From Calothrix sp. PCC 7716 (GTDB taxonomy: Bacteria; Cyanobacteriota; Cyanobacteriia; Cyanobacteriales; Nostocaceae), in NCBI RefSeq assembly GCF_019977735.1, contig NZ_AP025018.1, positions 2,046,001-2,110,000 on the forward strand: a DNA stretch of 64,000 nt, in the 5' to 3' direction. The notes beneath the pieces were generated by a model. The model was not told where the DNA came from and searched no databases. It saw nothing but the letters and a program-made list of their open reading frames with translations. Position numbers and translations under genes: made by a program. Numbering within the stretch: the first letter of the stretch is position 1; each line of letters opens with the position of its first letter. This document shows positions 55,804 to 64,000 of the stretch, piece by piece.

Positions 55804-55966
55804 CTAGGTGACAGAATTATTTTCGATTACAGCTTTGCGTCTAACTGAACCACGACGTTTAAATTTTTGAAGCTGGATTTTATCTTTGTTCTCATAAATA
55901 TAATTTTCTAGTTCCGTTGCGGGGAACCTCTACTACTTCTCCAGTTTTTAAATAAACAGTAGGCAT
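55804..55966 (-). pseudogene. Small frameshifted gene
   Basis: Read from ATG 55966 the frame gives MPTVYLKTGEVVEVPRNGT and then goes off into a stop. Shifted by one base it continues ENYIYENKDKIQLQKFKRR then GSVRRKAVIENNSVT and a stop at 55804. Together they would make a plausible basic protein of about 54 residues. One indel in ccccgcaacgg explains the break. No family is recognised. Confidence 0.5.
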
Positions 55967-56011
55967 TGGTTCACGCTTTGAAGGAATGATCTAACTTATA
56001 TTATTTTACAA

Positions 56012-56040
56012 GGAACGGGCAGGGATGCCCGTTCCACAAG
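56012..56040. repeat. Palindrome after the ABC1-kinase gene
   Basis: ggaacgggc and gcccgttcc pair perfectly around agggat, followed by acaag. It is a short member of the family at 36100 and 47635, placed 15 bases after the stop of the ABC1-kinase gene, where it probably terminates transcription. Confidence 0.6.
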
Positions 56041-56054
56041 AGTTATTTTACAAG

Positions 56055-58049
56055 TTAGACAGAGGTTGTGCGAACTTCGGTTGCTGCTAGTAATTCTCTG
56101 ACAACTCTTGCCGCAGCTTTTTGTGCGATTTGACCAGTAATTTGCTGACCTAACTTTTGTACATCAGGGTTAAAAAGTATTTGGGTAAATTGAGGCGCCA
56201 GTTGATTTGCATCAAAGCCGCGTGTTTCTTGTAAAATTTTGGCAATGTTCTTGATGTGTTCCAAGGTTTGCTGCTGGTCGGTATTGGCAGCAGGCGCCTC
56301 TGTGACTGCGGTCAGTCCAACTTGTTGACGTAGTAAAGTTGTAAAATTGTGCAAAGCATTTCTTCGTAACCCATCGACAGTTTTAAACAACTCGTCAACA
56401 AGTTTCTCACGAATATACTGACCGCGTTCGGATGATAAAAAGTCGAGTGCTTGGTTTAGTACTAAGTTAAAGTCGTACTCTTGGTTGCCACGCGCGTTCT
56501 TTAACAAATTTTCTAAACGGTTCCAACGGAAGCTACCATCTTTAAATAATAAGTCTCTTAAAGAGTTTCTTAATTGCGGCGCCGGGTCGGTTAATAATCG
56601 TTTTGCGACATATGGATATGCTTCGCTTAATACTTTAAAGTTGGGGTCGATGTAAATAGCGATACCTTCGAGTGTTACCAAGGAGCGAATAATCAACGCA
56701 TAATAAGGTGGTACACGGAAGGGATACTCGTACATCAATTCTGATAGGTCATCAGTTATACTCTTGATGTTAAAGTCAGCAACACTGGCGCCTTGAGCAT
56801 TAGCAAAGACTTTGGCAAACGCTGGCACTATTGGCGTTAAGTCGGTATCGGGAGTAAGAAAATCTAGATTGACGTAATCTTGAGCTAAACCTTCAAAATC
56901 TCGGTTGACCACGTGAACAATAGCTTCGATTAAACCATAACGTTGTAGTGGTTGAACTTCGCTCATCATCCCAAAGTCTAAATAAGCGAGTTTTCCATCA
57001 GGTGTAGCAAGTAAGTTGCCTGGGTGAGGGTCAGCATGGAAAAATCCATGTTCGAGTAACTGCCGCAGCGAACACTGTACACCAACTTCGATTAAATAAC
57101 GAGCGTCGATACCTTGCGCGCGCAATTCCTCAGTTTGATTTAATTTTGTTCCATATATCCATTCCATCGTTAACACACGACGGTTTGTATACTCCCAATA
57201 AATTTTGGGAACATAAATATCTTTAATATGACCGTAAAGCTGGAAAAATCGCTCTGCGTTTTCACCTTCGTGGATGTAGTCCATTTCCTCGAAGATACGT
57301 TCACCCAACTCATCGAGTATTCCCACTAAGTCGCTACGTACCCGCTTTACAGCCCGTTGTGCCCATCCAGCAAGTTTACGAAGCAAGTATAAATCTATGG
57401 CTATAGCTTCGCGTAAGTCAGGACGCTGAATTTTTACCGCGACTTCTTCACCACTGAAAAGCTTTGCTTTGTATACCTGTCCTAACGAAGCTGCTGCTAT
57501 AGGGTGAGGTGAAATTTCTGCGTAAACTTCGTGTGGCTTTTGTCCAAGTTCTTCTTCTATAAATTGATATGCTATTTCGTTTGGGAACGCAGGTAGTTTA
57601 TCTTGTAGCTGCGTTAATTCTTCTAAATATACAACAGGCACCAAATCTGGACGTGTTGATAAAGCTTGCCCAATTTTTATATATGCTGGCCCAAGTTTGG
57701 TCAGCAGTTTACGAAACTGTACAGCGCGCTTGATGTCGTTTTTTACTTTGACACCTCGTTTTCCATCCCACCATATCCCAAAAGCAAACGCCAATGTTGG
57801 CGCCAATACCTTAAATATTCTTTTCAATACCCGAAATGGGCGCGACTGATAGTAAAGCGCAATTGCATCGGCATTGTACTTTAACTGTAAATCGCTATTG
57901 CCGAAAGTCGAAGTTACCGCTCTTGGAGGTAAGTTTGCTAACTCAGGAGGTGCGCTATTTAAAGCCATAAGTTCAACAGAAGTCAGCGTCTCGGGGTGAC
58001 TTTCTTTTTCAAGCACTAGGTCTGGTTGGGAAACTCTATTCACGTTCAT
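56055..58049 (-). CDS. ABC1/AarF/UbiB-family atypical kinase
   Basis: The 664-residue protein has the ABC1 signature: KxGQ-type motif KLGPAYIKIGQALSTRPDLVP, the Ala-rich loop AAASLGQVYKAKL, lysine in EEVAVKIQRPDL, HADPHPGNLL and the metal-binding YLDFGMMSE. Homologues in cyanobacteria and plastids regulate prenylquinone metabolism. The protein has a C-terminal extension (about 540-664) seen in cyanobacterial members. It is single-copy in the window and on the opposite strand to recN. It is probably membrane-associated at the thylakoid. Confidence 0.92.
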   Translation of the reverse strand: MNVNRVSQPDLVLEKESHPETLTSVELMALNSAPPELANLPPRAVTSTFGNSDLQLKYNADAIALYYQSRPFRVLKRIFKVLAPTLAFAFGIWWDGKRGVKVKNDIKRAVQFRKLLTKLGPAYIKIGQALSTRPDLVPVVYLEELTQLQDKLPAFPNEIAYQFIEEELGQKPHEVYAEISPHPIAAASLGQVYKAKLFSGEEVAVKIQRPDLREAIAIDLYLLRKLAGWAQRAVKRVRSDLVGILDELGERIFEEMDYIHEGENAERFFQLYGHIKDIYVPKIYWEYTNRRVLTMEWIYGTKLNQTEELRAQGIDARYLIEVGVQCSLRQLLEHGFFHADPHPGNLLATPDGKLAYLDFGMMSEVQPLQRYGLIEAIVHVVNRDFEGLAQDYVNLDFLTPDTDLTPIVPAFAKVFANAQGASVADFNIKSITDDLSELMYEYPFRVPPYYALIIRSLVTLEGIAIYIDPNFKVLSEAYPYVAKRLLTDPAPQLRNSLRDLLFKDGSFRWNRLENLLKNARGNQEYDFNLVLNQALDFLSSERGQYIREKLVDELFKTVDGLRRNALHNFTTLLRQQVGLTAVTEAPAANTDQQQTLEHIKNIAKILQETRGFDANQLAPQFTQILFNPDVQKLGQQITGQIAQKAAARVVRELLAATEVRTTSV

Positions 58050-58250
58050 GAACTACCACCACAGCTATATTGTTAAGTATTGTAACAAGTAATAAATTAA
58101 TATTAAATTAATTACACCAAGGCGCCTCTATATTTCAGCTTAACTTGCTTCATTAAAAGGGATGTACCCAAAAAACCGCCAATATTATGTTAGCGAGCCG
58201 ACAATAAGCGTAAAAGAGGCATTAGAGATACAACATTGGGTATAGGGGAG

Positions 58251-58268
58251 AGTACTAAAATTTGTACT
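58251..58268. promoter_or_regulatory. AGTAC-N8-GTACT palindrome upstream of recN
   Basis: The palindrome AGTACTAAAATTTGTACT has half-sites like the cyanobacterial LexA box (RGTAC-N4-GTWCB) but eight bases between them instead of four. As GTA-N10-TAC it also deviates from NtcA (N8). It lies about 125 bases before recN. Regulatory use is not established. Confidence 0.3.
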
Positions 58269-58392
58269 TAAACCGAGCTGTGTCACTGATTATTGCGACA
58301 AAAGTAAAACAATACCAGGTTTGATAAACTCATACTTGATGGGGTATTTTGATGGTATCCCGGTTCTAAGTACGGCACGGAGATTTAGCTGG

Positions 58393-60141
58393 ATGTTGCG
58401 AGTTCTACGAATCGAGAATTTTGCCCTCATCGACCAATTAGAACTTGAATTTGGACAAAGATTGAATGTTCTAACTGGTGAAACTGGTGCGGGAAAGTCG
58501 ATTATACTCGATGCTATTGATGCGGTCTTGGGTGGCAAAGTCTCAAGTCGTGTAATTCGTACTGGTACTAATCGCTCGCTAGTCGAAGCTACTTTTGTTG
58601 CTGACTCAGCTTTAGCGAATTGGTTAAGCGAACAAGAGATTGATTTAATCGATGATAATTTACTAATCGTTAGCCGCGAAATTTCTATTACTGCCAATAA
58701 TGTTCGCAGTCGTTCGCGTATAAACGGTGTACTTGTTAATCGTCAAGTCATGAACGAGTTACGCGAAAGATTGGTAGAAATTACTGCCCAAGGACAGAGT
58801 GTCTTGGTTGGACAATCTTCTCAAGTTCGTGACTGGTTAGACGTTTACGGTGGTAGTACACTTCCACAACACCGTGATGTTGTTGCGAGTGCTTATGTTA
58901 CCTACCAACAAGCGCATTTAGCTTTAGAACAACGTCGCACATCCGACCGCGAACGTTTACAGCAACTCGATTTATTAACTTATCAAGTAACTGAACTCGG
59001 CGCCGCAAATTTAGACGACCCCGACGAATTTGAACTACTTCAACAGGAACGTGAGCGTCTAACCCACGTCGTTGATTTGCAGCACATGAGTTATAAAATA
59101 TACCAAGCTTTATATCAAAATGATGGTGATGCTCTTACTGTTACAGATTTACTGGGTGATAGTGAAGGCGCCTTAACAGACATGGTTGAGTACGATAAAG
59201 AGTTACAACCATTATTAGATTTAATCTGTGATGCTCAAACAGCAGTTTGCGAAGTTGCTCGACAAATAAATGCTTATGGTGAAAATCTTGAAGCTGACCC
59301 GCAGCGCTTAGAAGAAGTCGAGGAAAGAATTCGCGAACTTAAACAAATTATTCGTAAATATGGGCCAACTCTAGCAGATGCCATTGCCCATTACAACCGT
59401 ACACAAGCCGAGTTAGCAGCACTGACCAACTCAGAACAATCTATCGAGAGTTTGGAAAAGCAAGAAAAAGCTTGTTTCGACAAATTAATCAAAGCTTGTA
59501 ACAAGTTAACGCAATTACGGCGCCAAGCTGGTGAGAAATTAGAAGCTGAGTTAATTCGCGAACTCAAACCGTTAGCGATGGAAAAAGTGCAGTTTAAAGT
59601 TGATATTACCCCAACTACACCAACATCCACGGGCGCCGATAAAATTACCTTTATGTTTAGCCCCAACCCAGGTGAACCTTTACAACCATTGTCAGAAACA
59701 GCTTCAGGTGGGGAAATGAGTCGCTTTTTACTTGCGCTCAAAGCTTGCTTCTCACTTCAGGAGGCGCCGGATACAATGGTATTCGACGAAATTGACGTAG
59801 GGGTATCAGGAAGAGTCGCGCAAAGCATCGCTGAAAAACTCCACCAAATTAGCTATACTCAGCAAGTATTATGCGTCACTCACCAACCTCTTGTAGCGGC
59901 AATGGCAGATAGACATTTTCGTGTCTCTAAGCAAGTAATAAATGAGGCACATCAAAAAGAAAACAACGGACACGCCGACGAACGTACAGTAGTAAGAGTC
60001 GTAACCCTAGACAACCTAACAAAGCGTCGTGACGAACTCGCACAGCTAGCAGGAGGAAAATCTGCTCAAGATGCCATCGCTTTCGCTGACTCCCTACTCG
60101 TACAAGCACAACACCACCGGAATAAACTGGCAACGGATTAA
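58393..60141 (+). CDS. recN: DNA repair protein RecN
   Basis: From ATG 58393 the protein has about 582 residues, normal for RecN. It begins LRVLRIENFALIDQLELEFG with the P-loop TGETGAGKS at 28-36, a long coiled-coil middle, the ABC signature ASGGEMSRFLLALK and Walker B TMVFDEIDVGVSG. RecN is an SMC-like ATPase aiding double-strand-break repair. Upstream in-frame ATGs (58321, 58339) are out of register with homologues. Six GGCGCC sites lie in the gene. A perfect hairpin follows the stop. Confidence 0.93.
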   Translation: MLRVLRIENFALIDQLELEFGQRLNVLTGETGAGKSIILDAIDAVLGGKVSSRVIRTGTNRSLVEATFVADSALANWLSEQEIDLIDDNLLIVSREISITANNVRSRSRINGVLVNRQVMNELRERLVEITAQGQSVLVGQSSQVRDWLDVYGGSTLPQHRDVVASAYVTYQQAHLALEQRRTSDRERLQQLDLLTYQVTELGAANLDDPDEFELLQQERERLTHVVDLQHMSYKIYQALYQNDGDALTVTDLLGDSEGALTDMVEYDKELQPLLDLICDAQTAVCEVARQINAYGENLEADPQRLEEVEERIRELKQIIRKYGPTLADAIAHYNRTQAELAALTNSEQSIESLEKQEKACFDKLIKACNKLTQLRRQAGEKLEAELIRELKPLAMEKVQFKVDITPTTPTSTGADKITFMFSPNPGEPLQPLSETASGGEMSRFLLALKACFSLQEAPDTMVFDEIDVGVSGRVAQSIAEKLHQISYTQQVLCVTHQPLVAAMADRHFRVSKQVINEAHQKENNGHADERTVVRVVTLDNLTKRRDELAQLAGGKSAQDAIAFADSLLVQAQHHRNKLATD

Positions 60142-60173
60142 GAAACCGGGTTTCTTCAATAAACCCGGTTTCT
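60141..60173 (+). terminator. Perfect 13-bp hairpin after recN
   Basis: AGAAACCGGGTTT and AAACCCGGTTTCT pair perfectly with a 7-base loop starting on the last base of the recN stop codon. It should end recN transcription, although no U-run follows. The core gaaaccgggtttc is a common cyanobacterial dispersed repeat. Confidence 0.65.
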
Positions 60174-60259
60174 CAAGTTTACATTTTGAAACAATAATCA
60201 GAAATTTGGGAACCATAACTTGTAGTAAAACTAGTGGCAGTGGTATTGGAAACTCCCAA

Positions 60260-60982
60260 ATGAACGATAAGTTGCACTTGAATGGGCTACTTGAAGAAAT
60301 TTATAAACAGCTATTACCCCAGGTGAAGGTAGAAAGCGTGTACCCTCACGACCCGGTAGAAGTTGATAATTTGCCTCAACCCTGGCGCCTGTTAGGCAGG
60401 GGTAATTATGCTGCGGTATTTTGTCATCCTGATTACGCAGATGAAGTTGTAAAAATTTATGCACCGGGACGAGAGGGTTTTGAGGAAGAGATACAAGTGT
60501 ACAGTCGTCTTGGAGAGCATCCAGCATTTTCTCAGTGCTATTATGCCAAACCAAACTTTTTAGTTTTAAAGCGTTTACTTGGTACAACTCTATACGACTG
60601 TATCGAACGAGGTATGCGGATACCGAAGCAAGTTATAGATGATATTGATGAAGCATTAGAATACGCACGAAAAAAAGGACTTTATCCTCACGATATTCAC
60701 GCGCGTAACGTGATGATGCATGAAGGTAGAGGTTATGTGGTAGATATATCAGACTTTCTTCATCAAGAGAGTTGCTCGAAATGGGAAAACTTTAAAAAAG
60801 CATACTATTGGCTCTACCGTCCCATACTGCGTCCACTTGGCTTGCGGGTACCTTACTTCGTCCTTGATATAATCCGCAAGGGTTATCGTGCTTTTTCTAC
60901 GTTCACAAAAAGTTGTCATCGACAATTAGGAATGTTACTTCGTTATAAGTCTTCAAAACATCTCAAACGCTTTAAACGATAG
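60260..60982 (+). CDS. Protein-kinase-fold protein (RIO/ABC1-like catalytic core)
   Basis: From ATG 60260 the protein has about 240 residues. It has a nucleotide-binding start (RLLGRGNYAAVFCHP), an E-containing helix (FEEEIQVYSRLGEHP), the catalytic loop YPHDIHARNVMM (D and N at the HxDxxxxN positions) and VVDISDFLHQ in place of DFG. Lysine in VVKIYAPG fits the ATP-binding lysine. It is shorter than eukaryotic-type kinases. An upstream start would extend it over the recN hairpin and is rejected. The substrate is unknown; a small-molecule or protein kinase role is possible. Confidence 0.72.
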   Translation: MNDKLHLNGLLEEIYKQLLPQVKVESVYPHDPVEVDNLPQPWRLLGRGNYAAVFCHPDYADEVVKIYAPGREGFEEEIQVYSRLGEHPAFSQCYYAKPNFLVLKRLLGTTLYDCIERGMRIPKQVIDDIDEALEYARKKGLYPHDIHARNVMMHEGRGYVVDISDFLHQESCSKWENFKKAYYWLYRPILRPLGLRVPYFVLDIIRKGYRAFSTFTKSCHRQLGMLLRYKSSKHLKRFKR

Positions 60983-61189
60983 TTAACCTGTTTATAATAC
61001 TCAAAAAAGTTATCTATAGTTGTCTCTGAATGCTCTTGAATTAATTTAATACAGGATTCGTATAGCAGTAAATATAACCTGCGGAAGCCTATAATTAGCT
61101 GAATTCAGCCCTCAGAAAGATGGAGAAGAAGTCCTAAATTTCTTACTCTTTCTATTAACGAATATAAAACCACATGAGGGCAAATAATT

Positions 61190-62173
61190 ATGGTACTTCA
61201 TAAACTTGGAGATTTTGACCCAGATTACCGTGATACTTTTGAAGGAAATGATATCAAAGGTTTAAGTGTATACGCTGAAGCAAGCGATGAAAAAATAGGT
61301 ACTATCAGCGACGTATTAGTAGATGAAGAAGGTCGTTTCCGCTATTTTATTGTTGATTTAGGTTTCTGGATTTTTGGTAAGAAAGTATTATTGCCAGTTG
61401 GTCGCTCACGCATCGACCATACTACTGACCGTGTTTATGCTATTGGTATGACACGTGAGCAAGCAGATGCACTCCCAGAATTTAATAACGATCTTGCTAT
61501 AGATTACGATTACGAAGAGAATGTTCGCGGAGTTTATCGCGGTTCATCTAGCAATGTTCGTACTGCTGACGTAACAAGTACTGCACCCCTAGAAGCATCA
61601 GCACCATTAAATGCATCAATGCCTCTCGATGCTTCCACAGCAGCAATGGGTACAGCATATACTACAGGCGCCGCAGCAGTACCAGCAAGCACATCTGAGT
61701 CACGCAAAATTGCTGATACCCCTATATACAATCGTGATGCATATACATATAAAGATGAACCATCGTTGTATGACTTGAATGAGCAAGACCACCAAACATT
61801 ACGTTTATACGAAGAACGTTTAGTTGCCAACAAGCAGCGTCGTAAATCAGGTGAAGTTGCCATTGGTAAGCGCGTTGAGACAGAAACCGCGCGAGTTGCC
61901 GTTCCAGTTGAAAAAGAAAGAGTTGTTGTTGAGCGTGTAACTCCTAGTGATGCAGGTAGAGCAGTAACTCCTGACGCAACCGCATTCCGCGAAGGTGAAG
62001 TAGCTCACGTAGATATTTACGAAGAAACTCCCGATATCCGTAAAGAAACTGTTGTTCGTGAAGAAGTTCGCGTGAGTAAAGTTGTAGACCAAGATACAGT
62101 CGAAGCACAAGAAACAATTCGTCGTGAAGAATTAGACGTAAATGCTCCTGGTCTCGATGTTGACCAACGCTAA
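61190..62173 (+). CDS. PRC-barrel plus DUF2382 stress-type protein
   Basis: The 327-residue protein has an N-terminal PRC-barrel (about 15-95: NDIKGLSVYAEASDEKIGTI, DEEGRFRYFIVDLGFWIFGKK), an Ala/Ser/Thr-rich linker and a C-terminal DUF2382 domain (LYEERLVANKQRRKSGEVAI, TARVAVPVEKERVVVERVTP). DUF2382/YsnF proteins (AvaK type in cyanobacteria) are induced by osmotic, desiccation or light stress. GAGGG lies 12 bases upstream. A paralogue follows immediately. The palindromic repeat after it lies between the two. Confidence 0.85.
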   Translation: MVLHKLGDFDPDYRDTFEGNDIKGLSVYAEASDEKIGTISDVLVDEEGRFRYFIVDLGFWIFGKKVLLPVGRSRIDHTTDRVYAIGMTREQADALPEFNNDLAIDYDYEENVRGVYRGSSSNVRTADVTSTAPLEASAPLNASMPLDASTAAMGTAYTTGAAAVPASTSESRKIADTPIYNRDAYTYKDEPSLYDLNEQDHQTLRLYEERLVANKQRRKSGEVAIGKRVETETARVAVPVEKERVVVERVTPSDAGRAVTPDATAFREGEVAHVDIYEETPDIRKETVVREEVRVSKVVDQDTVEAQETIRREELDVNAPGLDVDQR

Positions 62174-62177
62174 AAAA

Positions 62178-62202
62178 GTAAGGTGGGCACTGCCCACCCT
62201 AC
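62178..62202. repeat. GGTGGGCANTGCCCACC-family palindrome
   Basis: The 25-base palindrome gtaaggtgggcac / tgcccaccctac lies four bases after the stop of the DUF2382 gene. It matches the copies at 53122 and 63649, so it probably ends this transcript before the paralogue. Confidence 0.7.
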
Positions 62203-62271
62203 ATAATACTTAAAAAATATTTTAAAAAATTAAATTATAAATTTACATATACCTTTACTAAGGATAAAATT

Positions 62272-63150
62272 ATGACAGTTGCTTCAGAACAAGCAAACAG
62301 TTTAAATAGTACAGATAAGCACGCACAAATTATATCTTTACTAACCAATCTCAATAAAAAGATTAGAAATTTTGCTGTAGTTGACACAGAGTTAGAGCAG
62401 GTAGGCGCCGTTAAAGATGTGATAATTGACTCTAATCGCCAAATAAGCTTTATTATATCTGACGCTCAAACTACACCAAGACTATTTATACTAAAGGGTC
62501 AACACGTTCAAAAAATAGATCCACACCTAAGAAAAATCTTTCTAATTATAGATAGAACACAAGTTAACAACCTACCAGAATATCAAGAACGAAACATGGA
62601 AATAAATACAGACGCACAAGGTTTATCTTCAGATGGCTACGTTGCAGATTCTCATATAGCTGATGCTACATCAGAAATACATACGCAGCAAACGACCTTG
62701 CAAAGCGAAGACGTAATTAAGTTACTTGAAGAACGGTTAGTTGTTGACCGCACTAAGCGAAAAATCGGTGAAATAATTGTTCGTAAAGAAATTGAAACTA
62801 GAATGGTGACAATTCCTGTTCGTCGTGAAAGATTAATTGTAGAACAGTTAAGTCCCGAACATAAGGAACTCGCGAATATTGACTTAGGAGAAGAATTATC
62901 ACAAGTTGAGTCAAACCAAGAAATAGCATTGACGAATATTTTTGAAGGTAGCTTGACTGTTACTGGAGAGTTCAGTTCACCTAAAGTCGCAAGTTTGTTA
63001 CTTAATGCTATTGCCTTGGAGCGTAATCATGGTTGTCAACGAATACAAGTCACTATCGCTGTCGATAATGAGCAACTTCAACAAAAATACCAAGAATGGT
63101 TTGCGCGTACTTCCATTGGAAACCGTCAGGAGAATGGTAATGGAAAATAA
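62272..63150 (+). CDS. DUF2382 protein, PRC-barrel-like N-terminus
   Basis: The 292-residue paralogue of the preceding gene has a divergent PRC-barrel (about 40-118: LEQVGAVKDVIIDSNRQISF, RKIFLIIDRTQV), a DUF2382 domain (LLEERLVVDRTKRKIGEIIV, TRMVTIPVRRERLIVEQLSP) and a unique C-terminal 80 residues with GSLTVTGEFSSPKVASLLLN. It should respond to similar stress. Divergence from its neighbour suggests a distinct partner. Confidence 0.78.
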   Translation: MTVASEQANSLNSTDKHAQIISLLTNLNKKIRNFAVVDTELEQVGAVKDVIIDSNRQISFIISDAQTTPRLFILKGQHVQKIDPHLRKIFLIIDRTQVNNLPEYQERNMEINTDAQGLSSDGYVADSHIADATSEIHTQQTTLQSEDVIKLLEERLVVDRTKRKIGEIIVRKEIETRMVTIPVRRERLIVEQLSPEHKELANIDLGEELSQVESNQEIALTNIFEGSLTVTGEFSSPKVASLLLNAIALERNHGCQRIQVTIAVDNEQLQQKYQEWFARTSIGNRQENGNGK

Positions 63151-63186
63151 AGAATTTATTAAGTTTTAAAATAATTTATGCAATTT

Positions 63187-63211
63187 AGGCGCCACAGGGC
63201 TGCCTTTTTTT
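63187..63211 (+). terminator. Rho-independent terminator
   Basis: AGGCGCC pairs with GGCTGCCT (one bulge) and the stem is followed by seven Ts, about 40 bases after the DUF2382 stop. It is the clearest intrinsic terminator in the window. The stem incorporates a GGCGCC site. Confidence 0.75.
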
Positions 63212-63331
63212 GGTTGATGCAAAAGTTATAATTCTTAATATATGGTTTTTACCTAGAAAAAATTCGGAATTACCCCGTTAGCTAGTTGTTAAAAGTTGTA
63301 GGCTAGAGTAGTGGGTATTTTAATATAAGCA

Positions 63332-63649
63332 ATGAATTCGGTGTATATCCTTGTCGCGGTGGTTTTAGCTACGGGCGGGATAATAGGGAGTGTTGGTGAC
63401 AAATTCGAGAAAAGAGTTCGTAAACAGCGCTTATCGCTATTTTTCCTGCGTCCAAAACATACAATTTTACTGATAGCATTTTTTACAGGTGTACTTATTT
63501 CAGCTTCAACGCTGTTCATTGTGTTTGCTGCTGATGTTGGGTTGCGAGACACTGTGTTTCAAATTGATGCTTTGCAGAGGGATATTAGTCTTAAGCAGGA
63601 AGAGTTGGATGTGTTGATTAGGCAGATAAAAATTATAGAAAATAGTTAG
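63332..63649 (+). pseudogene. Truncated DUF3084 protein
   Basis: The 105-residue frame starts like cyanobacterial DUF3084 proteins: a first hydrophobic helix (SVYILVAVVLATGGIIGSVGD), basic RKQRLSLFFLRPKHT, a second helix, then the start of a coiled coil (LKQEELDVLIRQIK). Full proteins have about 400 residues, so three quarters are missing. A palindromic repeat begins on the stop codon and may mark the break. A short functional version is possible but less likely. Confidence 0.6.
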
Positions 63650-63673
63650 TAGGGTGGGCATTGCCCACCATAC
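63649..63673. repeat. GGTGGGCANTGCCCACC-family palindrome at the DUF3084 stop
   Basis: The 25-base palindrome gtagggtgggca / tgcccaccatac begins on the stop codon of the truncated DUF3084 gene and lies between convergent genes. It differs from the 53122 copy by one central base. Confidence 0.7.
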
Positions 63674-63676
63674 AAA

Positions 63677-64000
63677 TTAGACTAGGGGTAGTAAAATTTC
63701 AAATTCGGTACCGGCGCCTGGTTGAGAGTGAATTTTAAATTTGCCACCGTGTCTTGCTGTAATAATACGGTAGCTGGCGGCGAGGGTTGTTTCTTTGTCT
63801 GCACGCTTTTCGACCGAAAATGATTCGATTATTTGTTGTTGGGTTTCTTCAGATATTCCCTTGCTGTTATCGGCGATGCGTACTGAAACCCAGCGTGAGT
63901 CAACTGCGCTACTTGTTATTGGTGGTAAAGAAATTACCTCGGTTATAATCTCAATTCGAGGTTTGTCTTCGTTACAAGTGATATCAAGATTATTATATTG
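63677..64000 (-). CDS. Histidine kinase C-terminus (partial, runs off the window)
   Basis: The 107 visible codons are the end of an HATPase domain: VSVRIADNSKGISEETQQQI (G1 box DNxxGI), ESFSVEKRADKETTLAASYR, then HGGKFKIHSQPGAGTEFEIL and LPLV. The usual G2 box GTGLGL is replaced by KETTLAASYRII, so nucleotide binding may be altered. The upstream sensor and HisKA parts lie beyond base 64000. Confidence 0.7.
   Translation of the reverse strand, partial: QYNNLDITCNEDKPRIEIITEVISLPPITSSAVDSRWVSVRIADNSKGISEETQQQIIESFSVEKRADKETTLAASYRIITARHGGKFKIHSQPGAGTEFEILLPLV

Noticed and set aside
1-64000. tRNA or rRNA genes
   Set aside because: No cloverleaf-type or rRNA-like sequence was recognised by eye; a tRNAscan/covariance search would be decisive.

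Overview
The window comes from a cyanobacterium, most likely a filamentous Nostocales-type strain. The pointers are a valyl-tRNA synthetase carrying the cyanobacterial CAAD membrane insert, AAA-like/WD40 and TPR-CHAT proteins, DUF4079, DUF2382 and DUF3084 family proteins, heptanucleotide tandem repeats and several dispersed palindromes. The sequence is AT-rich. The palindrome GGCGCC occurs about 95 times (roughly 4 expected by composition), while the usual cyanobacterial palindrome HIP1 (GCGATCGC) was seen only once. The genome therefore seems to use an alternate highly iterated palindrome.

Layout. 1-8.9 kb: an iron locus behind a Fur-box-like site (two-domain multicopper oxidase, helix-hairpin-helix lipoprotein, ferritin-like protein, FTR1 permease), a TnpB-like gene lacking a recognisable RuvC-III aspartate, a MOSC protein, a second ferritin-like gene, a KirBac-type K+ channel and a BON protein. 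8.9-15.3 kb: accessory and decaying DNA (MFS transporter, a GxxExxY gene between inverted repeats, truncated glutathionylspermidine-synthase-like and P-loop genes, a complete IS4-like insertion sequence with 16-bp ends, Uma2, HicB). 15.4-26.1 kb: a probable conflict island with two large TPR-CHAT caspase-like proteins, a small helical protein and a two-TM membrane protein in one direction, followed by a partial ABC-three-component system without its ATPase.

26.1-41 kb: a P-type ATPase, a secreted Tim44-like protein carrying a bacterial intein-like (Hint) domain, a 14-repeat WD40 AAA-like protein, several small secreted proteins, a class A beta-lactamase-like protein, and an HTH-AAA protein followed by a truncated copy of the WD40 protein's N-terminus. 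41-47.5 kb: a two-component cluster (DUF4079, two histidine kinases, one OmpR-type regulator) with small exported proteins and an EamA transporter. 47.8-64 kb: mostly housekeeping (valS, ABC1 kinase, recN, a kinase-like protein, two PRC/DUF2382 stress proteins) with further broken genes (FAD oxidoreductase, a small frameshifted gene, a truncated DUF3084) and a histidine kinase running off the right edge.

A recurring theme is gene decay: at least eight truncated or frameshifted genes, several meeting at visible junctions. No rRNA, tRNA or CRISPR array was recognised. Assignments come from reading translations and motifs by eye; no database search was possible.
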